Part shown: positions 15,485 to 25,466 of the stretch, piece after piece
How the letters are laid out: every line of letters starts with the position of its first letter
Position numbering within the stretch: position 1 is the stretch's first letter
Assembly (NCBI GenBank): GCA_028866575.1
Contig: JAGWHU010000007.1
Location: 1-60,560 of the forward strand
Reading direction: 5' to 3'
Length of the DNA stretch: 60,560 nt
From: Candidatus Micrarchaeota archaeon
Lineage (GTDB): Archaea > Micrarchaeota > Micrarchaeia > Micrarchaeales > Micrarchaeaceae
Notes under the pieces: generated by a model
Told to the model about the DNA's origin: nothing
What the model saw: only the letters and a program-made list of their open reading frames with translations
Database searches by the model: none
Position numbers and translations under genes: made by a program

Positions 15485-16537
15485 TCACACCAGCTCCTTG
15501 AGCCCCTCGATTGATGATACAGGCGCAGAGCCTGATGCCTTTATTATCCTGTTCATGATGGCTAGCCCTATTCCCCTCTCGGGAAATGTTTCTACCAATG
15601 CGAATTTCACTTCCTTTTTGTCGAGCTCCCTGAACGAGTCGAACAGGTTCTTTGCTATCTCGTAAAGGCTCCTCTCGCTCCCCATCCTTATGAGCTTTGC
15701 TCTTGAGTCGGATATCCTTTCTGCGGTCTCGTTGCTGCACAGCACGGCATAGTCGTCGCGCTTCCCAAGATGCTCCACTGCGCTCTCGAGAAGGTCCTTT
15801 TGCACGGCTATCAGCTTTGTGTCAGGGGCATAGTGCCTGTACTTCATCCCCGGCGCAACAGCCACGACATCCTTCCTGCTTATGTTTATCGATTCTGGCA
15901 CCTCTATGTCAAGATATTTCCTTAGCTCCTCCATGGTGAACGCGCCGGGCCTGAGGAGCAGGTACGGCTCGACTGTAGCGTCTATTATCGTAGATTCCAT
16001 GCCGAATGCCGCATCCCCGCCGTCAAGTATCGCGTCTATCTTGCCGTCGAAGTCCTTTATGACGTGCTCCGCCCTGGTGCCGCTAGGCCTCGTGGAGATG
16101 TTGGCGCTCGGAGCGGCTATAGGTGTCCCGCTTGCCTCTATCAGCCTGAGCGCGACTGGATGCGCGGGCATCCTTACCGAAATGGTATCAAGCCCTGCAG
16201 TCGTTTCGATAGGCACTGCTTCGTTCTTCTTAAGCCTGAACGTGACCGGCCCGGGCCACAGGATCTTCACCGCATTCATTACCTCTTCAGGCACCTCCCT
16301 TGCGACCCTTTCAATATCCCTGGTTTTCGATATGTGCGCTATGAGCGGGTTGTCCATCGGCCTGTTCTTTGCCTTGAATATGTTACGGCATGCGCCGCCG
16401 TTGAATGCGTCTGCGCCAAGCCCGTATACCGTTTCAGTCGGGAAGGCCACTATCCCGCCGCTTTTTATAATTGCAGCTGCTTCCCTTATGAGCTCCATCT
16501 CCGGGTTTACCGGGTTTACCTTGATTACTTTCGTCAC
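15485..16537 (-). CDS. sua5: Threonylcarbamoyl-AMP synthase (Sua5)
   Basis: A 350-residue Sua5 enzyme making threonylcarbamoyl-AMP from Thr, bicarbonate and ATP for t6A37 of ANN-decoding tRNAs. The YrdC domain is N-terminal: FPTETVYGLGADA, KNRPMDNPLIAH and SANISTRPSGT. A PGMKYRHYAP linker, which closes the active site in Sua5, is followed by the C-terminal Rossmann-like Sua5 domain. The GTG at 16537 seems the best start. It converges with dcd with no spacer. The kinase-fold protein at 3292 could be linked if it is a KEOPS-like kinase, but this is uncertain. Confidence 0.94.
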   Translation of the reverse strand: MTKVIKVNPVNPEMELIREAAAIIKSGGIVAFPTETVYGLGADAFNGGACRNIFKAKNRPMDNPLIAHISKTRDIERVAREVPEEVMNAVKILWPGPVTFRLKKNEAVPIETTAGLDTISVRMPAHPVALRLIEASGTPIAAPSANISTRPSGTRAEHVIKDFDGKIDAILDGGDAAFGMESTIIDATVEPYLLLRPGAFTMEELRKYLDIEVPESINISRKDVVAVAPGMKYRHYAPDTKLIAVQKDLLESAVEHLGKRDDYAVLCSNETAERISDSRAKLIRMGSERSLYEIAKNLFDSFRELDKKEVKFALVETFPERGIGLAIMNRIIKASGSAPVSSIEGLKELV

Positions 16538-16606
16538 GCAAATGCACAATGAGCAGATTATCCGCTATTATTTAATATACTTTACTGTCAAATACTTAAT
16601 GATTTG

Positions 16607-17164
16607 ATGCAGATAGATACTGCGGAGCTTATGCTAGCGAAGAAGGTCCTCTGGCCAGACGAGGAGGTGGAGGGCACGATAAAGCAGAGGCGCTTCATGC
16701 CCGGGGGATCGCTCATAACCCCAACCACTGTTGTTGTCACGGACAAGCGCCTCATAATAATAAACAGGGCTTCGCTCGGCTTCAGGCAGGACTATGAGGT
16801 TGTGCCCTACAACGCGATAATGAGCGTAAGGCTGGAGCACGGCATAATAACATCAACCGTATTCATAAGGGTCCTAGGCTACGACACCGACAGGGGGCTG
16901 CTAGGCGGCTCCGGGAAGCAGGAAGGGGAGATAGACGGGCTGAAGAACAAGGATGCGACGGAGCTTACCGATTACCTGAACAAGAAGCTCGAGAAAAGGT
17001 TCGATGCGCAGGCTAACGTGGACAAGGAGATACAGGGCCAGGAGGCGCACATAGACAACGGCGTGGGCTCCTACATATACTGCAACAACTGCGGCACCAA
17101 GAACAAGTCCTCTGCCAAGTTTTGCAGCAAATGCGGGAAACCGCTTTCAGGCGAGACAACCTAG
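16607..17164 (+). CDS. PH-like domain protein with C-terminal zinc ribbon
   Basis: A 185-residue protein. Residues about 15-120 resemble the bacterial PH (bPH) domain: ITPTTVVVTDKRLIIINR followed by an amphipathic helix and DYEVVPYNAIMSV. The C-terminus has a four-cysteine zinc ribbon, YCNNCGTKNKSSAKFCSKCG. No membrane helix is seen. Such proteins often sit in membrane or stress-related assemblies, but nothing specific can be inferred. Start at ATG 16607, directly after a TTG. It is divergent from sua5 across a short AT-rich promoter region. Confidence 0.75.
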   Translation: MQIDTAELMLAKKVLWPDEEVEGTIKQRRFMPGGSLITPTTVVVTDKRLIIINRASLGFRQDYEVVPYNAIMSVRLEHGIITSTVFIRVLGYDTDRGLLGGSGKQEGEIDGLKNKDATELTDYLNKKLEKRFDAQANVDKEIQGQEAHIDNGVGSYIYCNNCGTKNKSSAKFCSKCGKPLSGETT

Positions 17165-17224
17165 CAAAAACCTATGTTTGCCGCAAGGATTATTAAATAA
17201 TCCGCACAACTCATTATAGATTGT

Positions 17225-17980
17225 ATGAAAAAGCAGTCCAGCATGTTGGGTCTTTACGCGGTTGCAGTACTCGCGATATTAGTCTTTGCAGCGGTGATGG
17301 TCTACGGCTTTACTATAAACCGCAGCCAGAGCCCGACCACAAGCACCATACAGCAGAGCAGCACCCTCACAATCAGCGCCACGGGCACCGTATACAACAG
17401 CTCCTCGCAGTCCGTCATCTACGTCACGATGAACGGAACCGGGAAGACGAACCAGCAGGCTGTTCAGAACATATCAGCTACGCTGCAGAAATTCAACAGC
17501 ACGATAATGAAATACGTTAACAACAACGCGAGCCTCATAACCACCAGCTATTTCAACGTCTACAAGGTATACAACAAGAGCAGCTATGAGGCGTCGGAAA
17601 GCCTGTCCGTCACAATACCAGACATAGGAAATACCAGCGCAGCGATAGGCGCGCTGTCCAACATAACCAACGTTTACGTGGGCGGCGCAAGCCCCGAGCT
17701 CTCTGACGCTCAGGTGAGCGCTATGCGGGTCGCCGCGCTGTCACTTGCGCTTTCCAATGCCACGGCGCAGGCGCATGCGCTGCTGAGGAACAGCACCATA
17801 TACACCACCAACATAACGATAAACAACTACTACGTGTACCCAATACCGTACAGGCTCGACCTTGCGATATCAGGAGGTAGCGGCGTAACAACCACTATAC
17901 CGCCGGAATTCTACGGAGGTACAAACAAAGTCACGGAAAGCATAACGGTTGTGTTCGTATACGGGACCAAGCGTGGCTAG
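17225..17980 (+). CDS. SIMPL-domain (DUF541) surface protein
   Basis: A 251-residue protein with an N-terminal membrane anchor or signal (about 9-29) and a Ser/Thr-rich linker. A SIMPL domain follows: TLTISATGTVY, then a long helix, then SESLSVTIPDI, and the helix MRVAALSLALSNATAQAHAL typical of the family. SIMPL proteins are exported or periplasmic-facing, of unclear role, some linked to oxidative stress or signalling. Many Asn-x-Ser/Thr sites suggest glycosylation outside the cell. Confidence 0.8.
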   Translation: MKKQSSMLGLYAVAVLAILVFAAVMVYGFTINRSQSPTTSTIQQSSTLTISATGTVYNSSSQSVIYVTMNGTGKTNQQAVQNISATLQKFNSTIMKYVNNNASLITTSYFNVYKVYNKSSYEASESLSVTIPDIGNTSAAIGALSNITNVYVGGASPELSDAQVSAMRVAALSLALSNATAQAHALLRNSTIYTTNITINNYYVYPIPYRLDLAISGGSGVTTTIPPEFYGGTNKVTESITVVFVYGTKRG

Positions 17981-18018
17981 CGTCTTATGCAATCGGCTTT
18001 TCAGGATGAGATCCCGCC

Positions 18019-18447
18019 CTACATGCCCCTGTCCGCGTAGAAAGCGTGGTGCCTCTTCGGCTTCAGGCTCTTCACTATGTATTTGAATGCCTCGTGCGGC
18101 TTTGCCTTTCCGCCGCAGGTGTATATGTCAAGGGTTGCGTACTTGTATTCGTTCCACGTGTGTAGCACAACGTGGCTTTCGGTTATCAGCGCCATCACAG
18201 TTATGCCGCCCTTCTTGCCGCCGAAAGACCAGGATTTCACCTCTACAAGGGTCATCTTCGCCACCCCGACGGCCTTGAGCACCATGTCCTTCAGGAATGC
18301 CTCGTCGTTCACCAGCCTGTCGTCCGGCTCGTAGAGGTTGCCGAACACGTGTGAGCCGACTATCCTTTCCCCGGAATCAGCGATGCCTAAGGATTCTCCG
18401 CTTATCCTTTCTATTACCTTCTGGTGCACCGTGGAATTTTTAGCCAT
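18019..18447 (-). CDS. speD: S-adenosylmethionine decarboxylase proenzyme
   Basis: A 142-residue class 1b AdoMetDC that makes decarboxylated AdoMet for polyamine synthesis. The proenzyme should cut itself between Glu90 and Ser91 in [12 protein letters not shown], turning Ser91 into the pyruvoyl cofactor; His92 is within the motif. Cys111 in IYTCGG is the conserved catalytic acid. No spermidine synthase gene is in the window. An AT-rich promoter (TATAATTTATT on the minus strand) lies between it and rps10. Confidence 0.94.
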   Translation of the reverse strand: MAKNSTVHQKVIERISGESLGIADSGERIVGSHVFGNLYEPDDRLVNDEAFLKDMVLKAVGVAKMTLVEVKSWSFGGKKGGITVMALITESHVVLHTWNEYKYATLDIYTCGGKAKPHEAFKYIVKSLKPKRHHAFYADRGM

Positions 18448-18551
18448 TTCGATAAAACCTGCCAGATATGTTAATAAATTATAATTTCCAGTTTTATTTT
18501 TGATGGATAATTATTTAAGAGTATTGAAAAGAAATAGGAATTATTTCCGGA

Positions 18552-18860
18552 TCAGCCGGCAAGGCTTATCTCTATCTGCACCGTGTCCGGGACCCTTATT
18601 CGCATAACCTGCCTGAGCGCCTGCTCGCTCCCGTCTATTATTATCAGGCGCTTGTGGACGCGCATCTCCCACTTCTCGTAGGTGTGGCTGCCGTCGCCGC
18701 ACGGGGTTTTCCTGGTCGTGTGGGAAAGCCTGCGCGTGGGAAGGGGCACCGGCCCCTTGGACTCCACGTTTATGGATACCGCTATGGCCTTTATCTGGCC
18801 GGCTATTGCGTCTATGTCCTTGGCAACCGTGCTGACCAGCTTTATTATCGCCTTCGTCAT
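18552..18860 (-). CDS. rpsJ: Ribosomal protein S10
   Basis: A 102-residue small-subunit protein S10 that sits in the 30S head. GPVPLPTRRLSHTTRKTPCG carries the conserved loop, and the helix-strand MRVHKRLIIIDGS is typical. It is encoded 12 bases downstream of the EF-1A gene, the classic archaeal tuf-rps10 pair, so it should be cotranscribed with it. Confidence 0.95.
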   Translation of the reverse strand: MTKAIIKLVSTVAKDIDAIAGQIKAIAVSINVESKGPVPLPTRRLSHTTRKTPCGDGSHTYEKWEMRVHKRLIIIDGSEQALRQVMRIRVPDTVQIEISLAG

Positions 18861-18872
18861 CTATTCACGCAT

Positions 18873-20147
18873 CTACTTCCTTGCGACGACGTCGAGTATT
18901 ATGCCTGCGCCTACCGTCTCTCCCATGTCCCTTATCGCGAACCTTCCCAGCTGCGGGAATTCGCTGAACTTCTCTATGCATATCGGCTTAGTCGGCTTTA
19001 TCTTCACTATTGCAACGTCGCCTGTCTTTATTGTCTCGGGATTCTGCGCCGCAGTTTGGCCTGTCTTAGGATCCTTCCTCTCGAGTATGTCCGTTATAGT
19101 GCATGCGAGCTGCGCCGTGTGTATGTGGAACACAGGGGTGTAGCCCCTTGCTATGACGTTCTGGTGGTGCAGCACTATTATCTGCGCGGTGAACTCCGTG
19201 GCTACTGTCGGCGGGCTGCTTGTTGGGCCTATGACGTCCCCGCGCTTTATGTCCTTCCTGTCGACGTTCTTTATGTTGAAGCCTATGTTGTCCCCCGGCT
19301 CCGCCTGCTGCATCTGCTGGTGGTGCATCTCTATGCTCTTGACTTCAGATTTTGCCCCGCTAGGCATTATCACTATGGGATCGCCCACCTTGACAACCCC
19401 TGTCTCTACCCTCCCTACAGGAACCGTCCCGAATCCGGATATGCTGAACACGTCCTGTATCGGCAGCCTCAGCGGCTTGCTCGTAGGCTTTTCAGGCACT
19501 ATGAGGGTATCGAGCGATGCGAGCAGCGTCGGCCCGGTATACCATGCCATCTTCTCCGACTTCTTCCCTGCATTGGATCCCTCCAGTGCAGAATATGGCA
19601 CGAAAAGCACCTTGTCGGTCTTGAAGCCAAGCTGCTTCAGCAAGGTAGTGGCTTCTGTCTTTATCTGCTCGTACTTCTGCTGGCTGAAGTTGACCTGCGG
19701 GGAGTCCATCTTGTTTATGCCGACTATGAGCTGCGGCACCCCGAGGACGTTTATCAGTATCGCGTGCTCCCTTGTCTGCGGCTTTATGCCTTCCTCCGCG
19801 CTTATGACAAGCACCGCTGCGTCAGCCTGGCTGGCTCCGGTAATCATGTTCTTTACGAAGTCCCTGTGGCCCGGCGCGTCTATGATCGTGAAGAAGTACT
19901 TCTGCGTCTGGAACTCCTTGTGCGCTATGTCAATCGTTATTCCCCTTTCCCTTTCCTCCTTCAGGTTGTCCATTACGAACGCGAACTCGAAAGTGGGCCT
20001 GTTGAACTGCTGGGTGAGCTCCTTGAATCGCGCTATGTCCCTGTCTGTTATCGCGCCGCTCTCGTAAAGCAGCCTTCCTACTGTTGTTGACTTTCCGTGG
20101 TCAACGTGTCCTATAAAGATTAAATTCAGGTGTGGTTTATCTGCCAT
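18873..20147 (-). CDS. tuf: Elongation factor 1-alpha
   Basis: A 424-residue archaeal EF-1A, the GTPase delivering aminoacyl-tRNA to the ribosome. G1 is [12 protein letters not shown] at the N-terminus, G3 is DAPGHRDF, and G4 is NKMD. The switch I region [11 protein letters not shown] is canonical. Domains II and III follow with their normal length. An AT-rich promoter lies upstream within 20160-20280. The first gene of an operon with rps10. The long plus-strand frame opposite it is only its shadow. Confidence 0.97.
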   Translation of the reverse strand: MADKPHLNLIFIGHVDHGKSTTVGRLLYESGAITDRDIARFKELTQQFNRPTFEFAFVMDNLKEERERGITIDIAHKEFQTQKYFFTIIDAPGHRDFVKNMITGASQADAAVLVISAEEGIKPQTREHAILINVLGVPQLIVGINKMDSPQVNFSQQKYEQIKTEATTLLKQLGFKTDKVLFVPYSALEGSNAGKKSEKMAWYTGPTLLASLDTLIVPEKPTSKPLRLPIQDVFSISGFGTVPVGRVETGVVKVGDPIVIMPSGAKSEVKSIEMHHQQMQQAEPGDNIGFNIKNVDRKDIKRGDVIGPTSSPPTVATEFTAQIIVLHHQNVIARGYTPVFHIHTAQLACTITDILERKDPKTGQTAAQNPETIKTGDVAIVKIKPTKPICIEKFSEFPQLGRFAIRDMGETVGAGIILDVVARK

Positions 20148-20477
20148 TATTTCACCGATTTAGCATAAACATTGATTTTTCCAATGCATTTAATGAGACT
20201 AAGAAAACTAGCCCCTTAGAGTGCCCAGAATAGCAATACAAATATGACATAATACTTATATATGTAAGATATAAAAAACTATGCCCTTTCCCGGTTTATC
20301 GATAGCTAGGAAGGTGTTGGTTCCTGCATGCGTAGCGGCCCAATCCTGCGGATTATTGCGGCATTCTGGCAGTGGAAAAATGATGGATTTGCGACGCCTT
20401 TCGCGAAACCAAAATAAAACACAAAGGTATTTAAACACAGTCGTGCATAATAGCTTGATTAACCGTATGTGATCCCT
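20148..20477. other. Divergent promoter region without a firm gene
   Basis: It holds the EF-1A promoter on the minus strand and TATA-like elements on both strands around 20251-20276. A 63-codon plus-strand frame from ATG 20281 follows a TATA element at leaderless spacing, but its composition and product look unlike a conserved protein, so it is not called. A second TATA-like TATTTAAA near 20430 precedes the acidic gene at 20478. Confidence 0.5.
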
Positions 20478-20603
20478 ATGAAGATACCATACTATCCGAT
20501 AGCAAGGGTCGAAGCCGAAGATGAGGACGAGGATGAGGACGAAGACGACGACGTGGACGACGACGATGATGACGAGGACATGGACGACGAGGAGGACATG
20601 TAG
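20478..20603 (+). CDS. Tiny polyacidic protein
   Basis: A 41-residue ORF whose first ten residues (MKIPYYPIAR) are neutral to basic; nearly all of the rest is Asp and Glu. TATTTAAA lies about 50 bases upstream and GTGAT just before the ATG. The stretch cannot be a chance frame in a low-complexity non-coding repeat alone, because it has promoter, ribosome site, start and stop in order. Such tails occur on histone chaperones, PCNA or nucleosome partners and ribosome-associated factors. It sits upstream of cdc48 and Alba-region genes. Too short for the usual gene finders; role unknown. Confidence 0.55.
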   Translation: MKIPYYPIARVEAEDEDEDEDEDDDVDDDDDDEDMDDEEDM

Positions 20604-20740
20604 CTTTGCGCCCTTGTCACGCGGGCAATAGAAAAGTATAAAGGATTTTTTTGTTAAATATTATTATTCATTTTATTCGGTTTATCATATTCTATTCATA
20701 ATTTTGACTGATTGATGATGTTAGCTTATCAGGTGTAGAT

Positions 20741-22897
20741 TTGGCGGATGGCATAGAACTTACTGTTGCTGCGGCTCTGGTAACCGATGACGGGAGGGGC
20801 ATAGCAAGGATAGACTCCAAGGCCAGGAAGATGCTCAACCTCATTTCCGGGGACGTAATAGAGATGAAGGGCAGGAGGAAATCGACTGCTGCCATAGTGT
20901 GGCAGGCCCACCAGCAGGACGAGGGACTGGACTTCATAAGGATAGACGGATGGATAAGGCAGAACATAGGTGTTGGCATAGGGGACAGGGTCTTCGTTAC
21001 CAAGGCCGAGGTCAAGGATGCGGAGAAGATAGTCCTTGCGCCGCCGCCGAACCAGCGCACCCCGATATCGCCGGATTTCTCAGAATACGCCAAGAACAGG
21101 CTGGAGGACAAGCCGCTGGTAAAGGGGGACGTTGTGCCCATAGCGATGTTCGGCTATGCATTCAATTTCATAGTAACGCAGGTTTCCCCGCACGGTGTTG
21201 TCAGGGTCACAAAGGATACGGAAGTTCTTGTAAGGAACGAGCCGGTGTCCGAATCAATGGTGAAGATAGGGGAGGTGCACTACGAGGACATAGGAGGCCT
21301 GAAGGGCGAGATAGAGAAGATAAGGGAGATGGTTGAATTGCCCATAAGGTACCCGGAGCTCTTCGAAAGGCTGGGGATAGAGCCGCCAAGGGGGGTTCTG
21401 CTTTACGGATCCCCAGGCACTGGAAAGACGCTGCTTGCTAAGGCCGTAGCCAACGAGAGCGATGCTCATTTCATATACATATCAGGGCCCGAGCTCGTGA
21501 GCAAGTTCGTTGGCGAGAGCGAGGAGCGCCTCAGGGAGATATTCAACGAAGCAAAGGAGAAGGCGCCGACGATAATATTCATGGACGAGATAGACGCCAT
21601 AGCGCCCAAGAGGGAGGAGGCAACCAACGAGGTGGAGCGCAGGATGGTATCGCAGCTGCTCACGCTCATGGACGGCATGGGAACAAGGGGCCACGTCATA
21701 GTTGTAGGAGCTACGAACAGGCCCAATGCGATAGACCCGGCGCTCAGGAGGCCCGGCAGGTTCGACAGGGAAGTTGAGATAGGGGTTCCTGACAGGAACG
21801 CAAGGAAGGAAATACTCCAGATACACACAAGGAACATGCCATTGGCCAAGGACGTGAAGCTGGAGGAGCTGGCAGACATGACGCACGGCTATACCGGTGC
21901 TGACATAGCAGCGCTTGCGAGGGAGGCAGCGATGGCCGAGCTCAGGCACATACTGCCAAAGATACTCAACAAGAAATCCGTGCCGAACGAGATACTCATG
22001 TCGCTCAACGTTACGATGCAGGATTTCAGGGAGGGGCTTTCGCTGATACAGCCAAGCGCGCTCAGGGAGGTATTCGTGGAAAGGCCGAACGTGCACTGGA
22101 ACGACGTCGGCGGAATGGAGGACGTAAAGGCGCAGCTGAAGGAAGCTGTTGAACTGCCCGTGAAGAACCCGGAGGCCTTCGAGAAGATAGGGATAAGGCC
22201 GGTAAAGGGATTGCTGCTTGTCGGGGCGCCAGGCACTGGAAAGACGCTGCTTGCTAAGACTGTTGCCACCGAGCGCGAATCCAACTTCATATCCATAAAG
22301 GGCCCTGAGCTCCTAAGCAAGTACGTCGGGGAGAGCGAAAAGGCGGTAAGGGAGGTATTCAGGAAGGCGAAGATGGCCGCGCCGTGCATAATATTCATAG
22401 ACGAGATAGACGCGATGGCATATGCAAGGAACAGCGACTCGACAGATTCGCTTGTTACGGAAAGGGTTGTAGACACTTTGCTGACGGAGATGGACGGGCT
22501 TTCGGAAATAAAGAACGTGTTCGTGCTCGCAGCGACCAACAGGCCCGACATAATAGACCCGGCGCTGCTGAGGCCCGGCAGATTCGACAAGATAATAGAG
22601 ATACCAATGCCTGACGAGCCCACGAGGAAGGCGATATTCGTTGTGCACACGAAGAAGATGCCGTTAGCTAAGGACGTCTCCCTTGACGATCTCGCAAGGG
22701 AAACAGAGAACTACACCGGAGCTGAGATAGAGAACATAGTCAGGGAGGCAGGCATGAACGCGATAAGGGCCAAGAGGGACATAGTGACAAAGCCGGACTT
22801 CAAGGTTGCATTGGAAGAGGTGAAGCCTACGATACCGAAGGAGCTTTCCGACAGGATAAAGCGGTTCAAGGAAGAACCGGAAAACATGTACAGGTAG
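20741..22897 (+). CDS. cdc48: Cdc48/VCP-type AAA+ ATPase
   Basis: A 718-residue hexameric unfoldase that pulls apart protein complexes, often feeding the proteasome. The N-terminal double-psi barrel and Cdc48_2 domains occupy about 1-180. The D1 AAA domain has Walker A GSPGTGKT at about 224-231 and Walker [10 protein letters not shown]; the D2 domain has GAPGTGKT at about 495-502 and IIFIDEIDA. Arginine fingers are in the ALRRPGRFD and LLRPGRFD segments. It ends ENMYR rather than with a long tail; Tyr near the end is the HbYX-like position that docks to the 20S proteasome. TTG start after AGGTG. S6e follows 5 bases later. Confidence 0.96.
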   Translation: MADGIELTVAAALVTDDGRGIARIDSKARKMLNLISGDVIEMKGRRKSTAAIVWQAHQQDEGLDFIRIDGWIRQNIGVGIGDRVFVTKAEVKDAEKIVLAPPPNQRTPISPDFSEYAKNRLEDKPLVKGDVVPIAMFGYAFNFIVTQVSPHGVVRVTKDTEVLVRNEPVSESMVKIGEVHYEDIGGLKGEIEKIREMVELPIRYPELFERLGIEPPRGVLLYGSPGTGKTLLAKAVANESDAHFIYISGPELVSKFVGESEERLREIFNEAKEKAPTIIFMDEIDAIAPKREEATNEVERRMVSQLLTLMDGMGTRGHVIVVGATNRPNAIDPALRRPGRFDREVEIGVPDRNARKEILQIHTRNMPLAKDVKLEELADMTHGYTGADIAALAREAAMAELRHILPKILNKKSVPNEILMSLNVTMQDFREGLSLIQPSALREVFVERPNVHWNDVGGMEDVKAQLKEAVELPVKNPEAFEKIGIRPVKGLLLVGAPGTGKTLLAKTVATERESNFISIKGPELLSKYVGESEKAVREVFRKAKMAAPCIIFIDEIDAMAYARNSDSTDSLVTERVVDTLLTEMDGLSEIKNVFVLAATNRPDIIDPALLRPGRFDKIIEIPMPDEPTRKAIFVVHTKKMPLAKDVSLDDLARETENYTGAEIENIVREAGMNAIRAKRDIVTKPDFKVALEEVKPTIPKELSDRIKRFKEEPENMYR

Positions 22898-22902
22898 ATT
22901 AT

Positions 22903-23292
22903 ATGAAAGTAGTATACGCTGATGCGAAAACGGGTAAGAGCGCCCAGATGGAACTGGACGATGACAAGGCCTCGCTTTTCATGAACCACAGGATAAACGA
23001 GGTGATAGACGGTGCGGCCCTTGGGCTTTCGGGCTACAAGCTCAGGATAACCGGGGGCAGCGACAAGAGCGGCTTCGCGATGAACAGGAGCATAAGCGGC
23101 GCGATAAAGACCAAGATCCTTGAAAGGGCTGGCCGCGCAGGCAAGAGGAAGGGCCAGTACAGGAGGCGCACCGTGAGGGGCAGCATGGTGAGCAACGACA
23201 CCGAGCTTGTCAATACGGTAATAGTTGAATACGGCGACAGGCCGGTTGCGGAGCTTTTCCCCGAAAAGGGGAAGAAGGAGAAGGCTCAGTAA
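22903..23292 (+). CDS. rps6e: Ribosomal protein S6e
   Basis: A 129-residue archaeal/eukaryotic S6e of the small ribosomal subunit. VVYADAKTGKSAQMEL begins the fold; LRITGGSDKSGFAMN is the conserved core; RKGQYRRRTVRGSMVS is the basic rRNA-binding segment. It lies between cdc48 and aIF2-gamma with very short gaps. The S6e/aIF2-gamma pair is a known archaeal arrangement. Confidence 0.95.
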   Translation: MKVVYADAKTGKSAQMELDDDKASLFMNHRINEVIDGAALGLSGYKLRITGGSDKSGFAMNRSISGAIKTKILERAGRAGKRKGQYRRRTVRGSMVSNDTELVNTVIVEYGDRPVAELFPEKGKKEKAQ

Positions 23293-23307
23293 TGATGGTG
23301 TTTAGCT

Positions 23308-24525
23308 TTGGACAAGACCACGCATAGCGTATTGAACATCGGGACGCTTGGCCACATAGACCACGGGAAGACGTCGCTCACAAGGGCCATAACCGGCACC
23401 TGGACCGACAGGCACAGCGAAAGCATAAAGAGGAACATGACGATAAAGCTCGGCTATGCGGATGCGGTAATCAGCAAGTGCGATGGATGCGACGGCCCCG
23501 GCGCGTACACCACTGGGGAGAAGTGCGATGGATGCGAAGGAAGGGCTGTGCCGCTCATGAGGATATCGCTCCTCGATGCGCCGGGCCACGAGACGCTCAT
23601 GGCGACAGCTATAGCCGGATCCAGCGTCATAGACGCGATACTCTTCGTGATAGCGGCCAACGAGCCGGTCCCGATGCCTCAGACCAGGGAGCACCTCATG
23701 ATAATAAACATACTCGGCATCAAGAACGTGATAATAGCCCAGACGAAGATAGACGTTGTTGGAAGGGAGAAGGCGCAGGAGCACGAGGCAAAGATAAGGG
23801 AATTCATAAAGGGCAGCATAATAGAGGGCGCGCCGATAATACCGGTGATGCCGAACCTCGGCATAAACGTGGGCGCCATACTGGAGCGCATAGCAAGCAT
23901 GAAGCTGCCGCAGAGGGACCTGGAGTCCGACCCGATGATGTACGTGGTGAGGTCCTTTGACATAAACAAGCCGGGAGTCGATGCGGACAAGATCTCCGGA
24001 GGGGTCATAGGATGCGCGGTAACAAGGGGCAGGCTGAAGTCAGGCTCGCAGATAGAGATAAGGCCCGGGATAAAGCGCAACACCAAGTCCAAGAGGGAGA
24101 TGTACGAGCCGATAATAACCGTTGTGAACGGCATGAGCAACGGCAAGGACAGCATAGACGAGGCAATACCTGGCGGGCTTGTCGGCATATCCACGGAGAT
24201 AGACCCGACGTTCACCAAGGCTGACGGCCTTGTAGGGAATGTTGTGGGCCTTGTCGGCAAGCTGCCGCCGATGATAGGAAGCATCACGATAAAATACCAC
24301 AAGCTCAAGAGGGACGACATACCTGAGCAGGGAATGTCGGAGAACGAGCCGCTCATCCTCGGCATAGGCACCACCACAATCCTGGGCTACATAAAGAAGG
24401 CGAAGAGGGACAACATAGAGATAACGCTCAAGCACCCGATAAGCGCTGAGAAGGGCGCCAAGATAGCTGTGATGAGGAACATAGGGCGCAGGTGGAGGCT
24501 TACAGGCTACGGCCAGCTCAACTAG
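23308..24525 (+). CDS. eif2g: Translation initiation factor aIF2 subunit gamma
   Basis: A 405-residue GTPase that carries Met-tRNAi to the small subunit as part of the aIF2 heterotrimer. G1 GHIDHGKTS is at 15-23 and DAPGHE is the G3 motif. A four-cysteine zinc knuckle is present: Cys58/Cys61 and Cys73/Cys76 in SKCDGCDG and EKCDGCEG. The NKMD motif is replaced by QTKID, usual for the family. The TTG start at 23308 follows a GGTG. Cotranscribed with rps6e. Confidence 0.96.
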   Translation: MDKTTHSVLNIGTLGHIDHGKTSLTRAITGTWTDRHSESIKRNMTIKLGYADAVISKCDGCDGPGAYTTGEKCDGCEGRAVPLMRISLLDAPGHETLMATAIAGSSVIDAILFVIAANEPVPMPQTREHLMIINILGIKNVIIAQTKIDVVGREKAQEHEAKIREFIKGSIIEGAPIIPVMPNLGINVGAILERIASMKLPQRDLESDPMMYVVRSFDINKPGVDADKISGGVIGCAVTRGRLKSGSQIEIRPGIKRNTKSKREMYEPIITVVNGMSNGKDSIDEAIPGGLVGISTEIDPTFTKADGLVGNVVGLVGKLPPMIGSITIKYHKLKRDDIPEQGMSENEPLILGIGTTTILGYIKKAKRDNIEITLKHPISAEKGAKIAVMRNIGRRWRLTGYGQLN

Positions 24526-24593
24526 CCTTTTGCCTCTGTTCCGATAATGAGCAGCAGCTGCAACGCTATTAATATTTTCACGTCCATTAATAT

Positions 24594-25001
24594 ATGCCTG
24601 TACGCAGGCGCGTGCATTCAATGGCGAAAAGGATCCACGTAGGCATGATAGCCGAAAGGTCAATGGTCTCTGTCGCCCCGGACACCAAGGCCTCTGCAGC
24701 GCGCAAGCTGATGAGGGATTCAAACATCTCTATGGTACCTGTGCTTGACAACGGAAGGCTCGTCGGCATACTTAGCGACGAATCCGTAAATGTGAACGGT
24801 ACAGAAAATGAGGCAGGGGCGCTGATGCTCAAGCCGCTTTTCGTGGAAAAGGATAGGAGCCTGGACTACGCGATAAAATACCTGATAAGCCACAGGCTCA
24901 ACAGGGTACCGGTGGTTGAATCAAGCATAGGGATGATATGCATAGGAATAGTTACTGCATCCGAGCTCCTCAAGGCAAAAAAATCGATGCAGGTTGATTG
25001 A
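24594..25001 (+). CDS. Tandem CBS-domain protein
   Basis: A 135-residue protein made of two CBS motifs: one at about 12-60 (VSVAPDTKASAARKLM, then ISMVPVLDNGRLVGILSD) and the second at about 80-130 (LDYAIKYLISHRLNRVPVVE). Tandem CBS modules bind AMP, ATP or AdoMet and usually regulate another domain; here none is fused, so it may sense energy charge and act on a partner. ATTAATATTTT lies about 25 bases before the first ATG, consistent with a leaderless start. A start at 24621 is also possible. Confidence 0.85.
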   Translation: MPVRRRVHSMAKRIHVGMIAERSMVSVAPDTKASAARKLMRDSNISMVPVLDNGRLVGILSDESVNVNGTENEAGALMLKPLFVEKDRSLDYAIKYLISHRLNRVPVVESSIGMICIGIVTASELLKAKKSMQVD

Positions 25002-25007
25002 ATGGCT

Positions 25008-25328
25008 CTACCTCTGCAGCACTATCTGTATCGCGCTAACCTTCGACCTTGAGCCGTCCTCGTTCGTAAGCTCCTCCGAGGATGTCTTTATGCTCTTCTC
25101 CTTCAATTCCGGCAGGAACCTGTTGACCACTATCTCCTTCACGTCCACAGCCCTGGATATGGAGTTGCCCCTGGCCTTTATGGTTACCTCCTTCATGCCG
25201 CTGTTGAACTGCGTCACCACGGCAAGCACGTAATTCATCGTGGGCTTCCTGCCTATGTAAACCGTGTTCTCCGACCTTCCCTCGCCACCAAAGTCCATCC
25301 TCTGCTCTTCCGTTGTTTCGTTTGCCAT
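25008..25328 (-). CDS. alba: Alba chromatin protein
   Basis: A 106-residue DNA/RNA-binding chromatin protein. [14 protein letters not shown] has the expected lysine (Lys28, equivalent to the acetylated Lys16 in Sulfolobus), and [17 protein letters not shown] is the conserved core helix. It begins with an acidic 20-residue N-terminal tail not usually present. GTGATATC precedes the ATG, and CTATATATA lies upstream as promoter. It converges with the CBS gene with only 6 bases between them. Confidence 0.95.
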   Translation of the reverse strand: MANETTEEQRMDFGGEGRSENTVYIGRKPTMNYVLAVVTQFNSGMKEVTIKARGNSISRAVDVKEIVVNRFLPELKEKSIKTSSEELTNEDGSRSKVSAIQIVLQR

Positions 25329-25466
25329 GATATCACTTGCTCCGTTCGTGTTAGATGCAGAATGACTTGTTAATCAAAGTATATATAGGTTCTTGCGTGC
25401 CGTGTGTATTTTTATCGCAACCGGTGCCGATTGGTGCATGCATGAGCGGGAATTCCGCCGTACGCA

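Noticed and set aside
18654-20090. Very long plus-strand open frame (478 codons) opposite EF-1A
   Set aside because: It is the antisense shadow of the EF-1A and S10 genes; the product has the Leu/Arg/Tyr-rich look of a reversed GC-rich gene and no motif.
20281-20472. 63-codon frame after a TATA element upstream of the acidic gene
   Set aside because: Spacing is suggestive, but the product has no recognisable pattern and the region is better explained as promoter DNA for EF-1A and the acidic gene.
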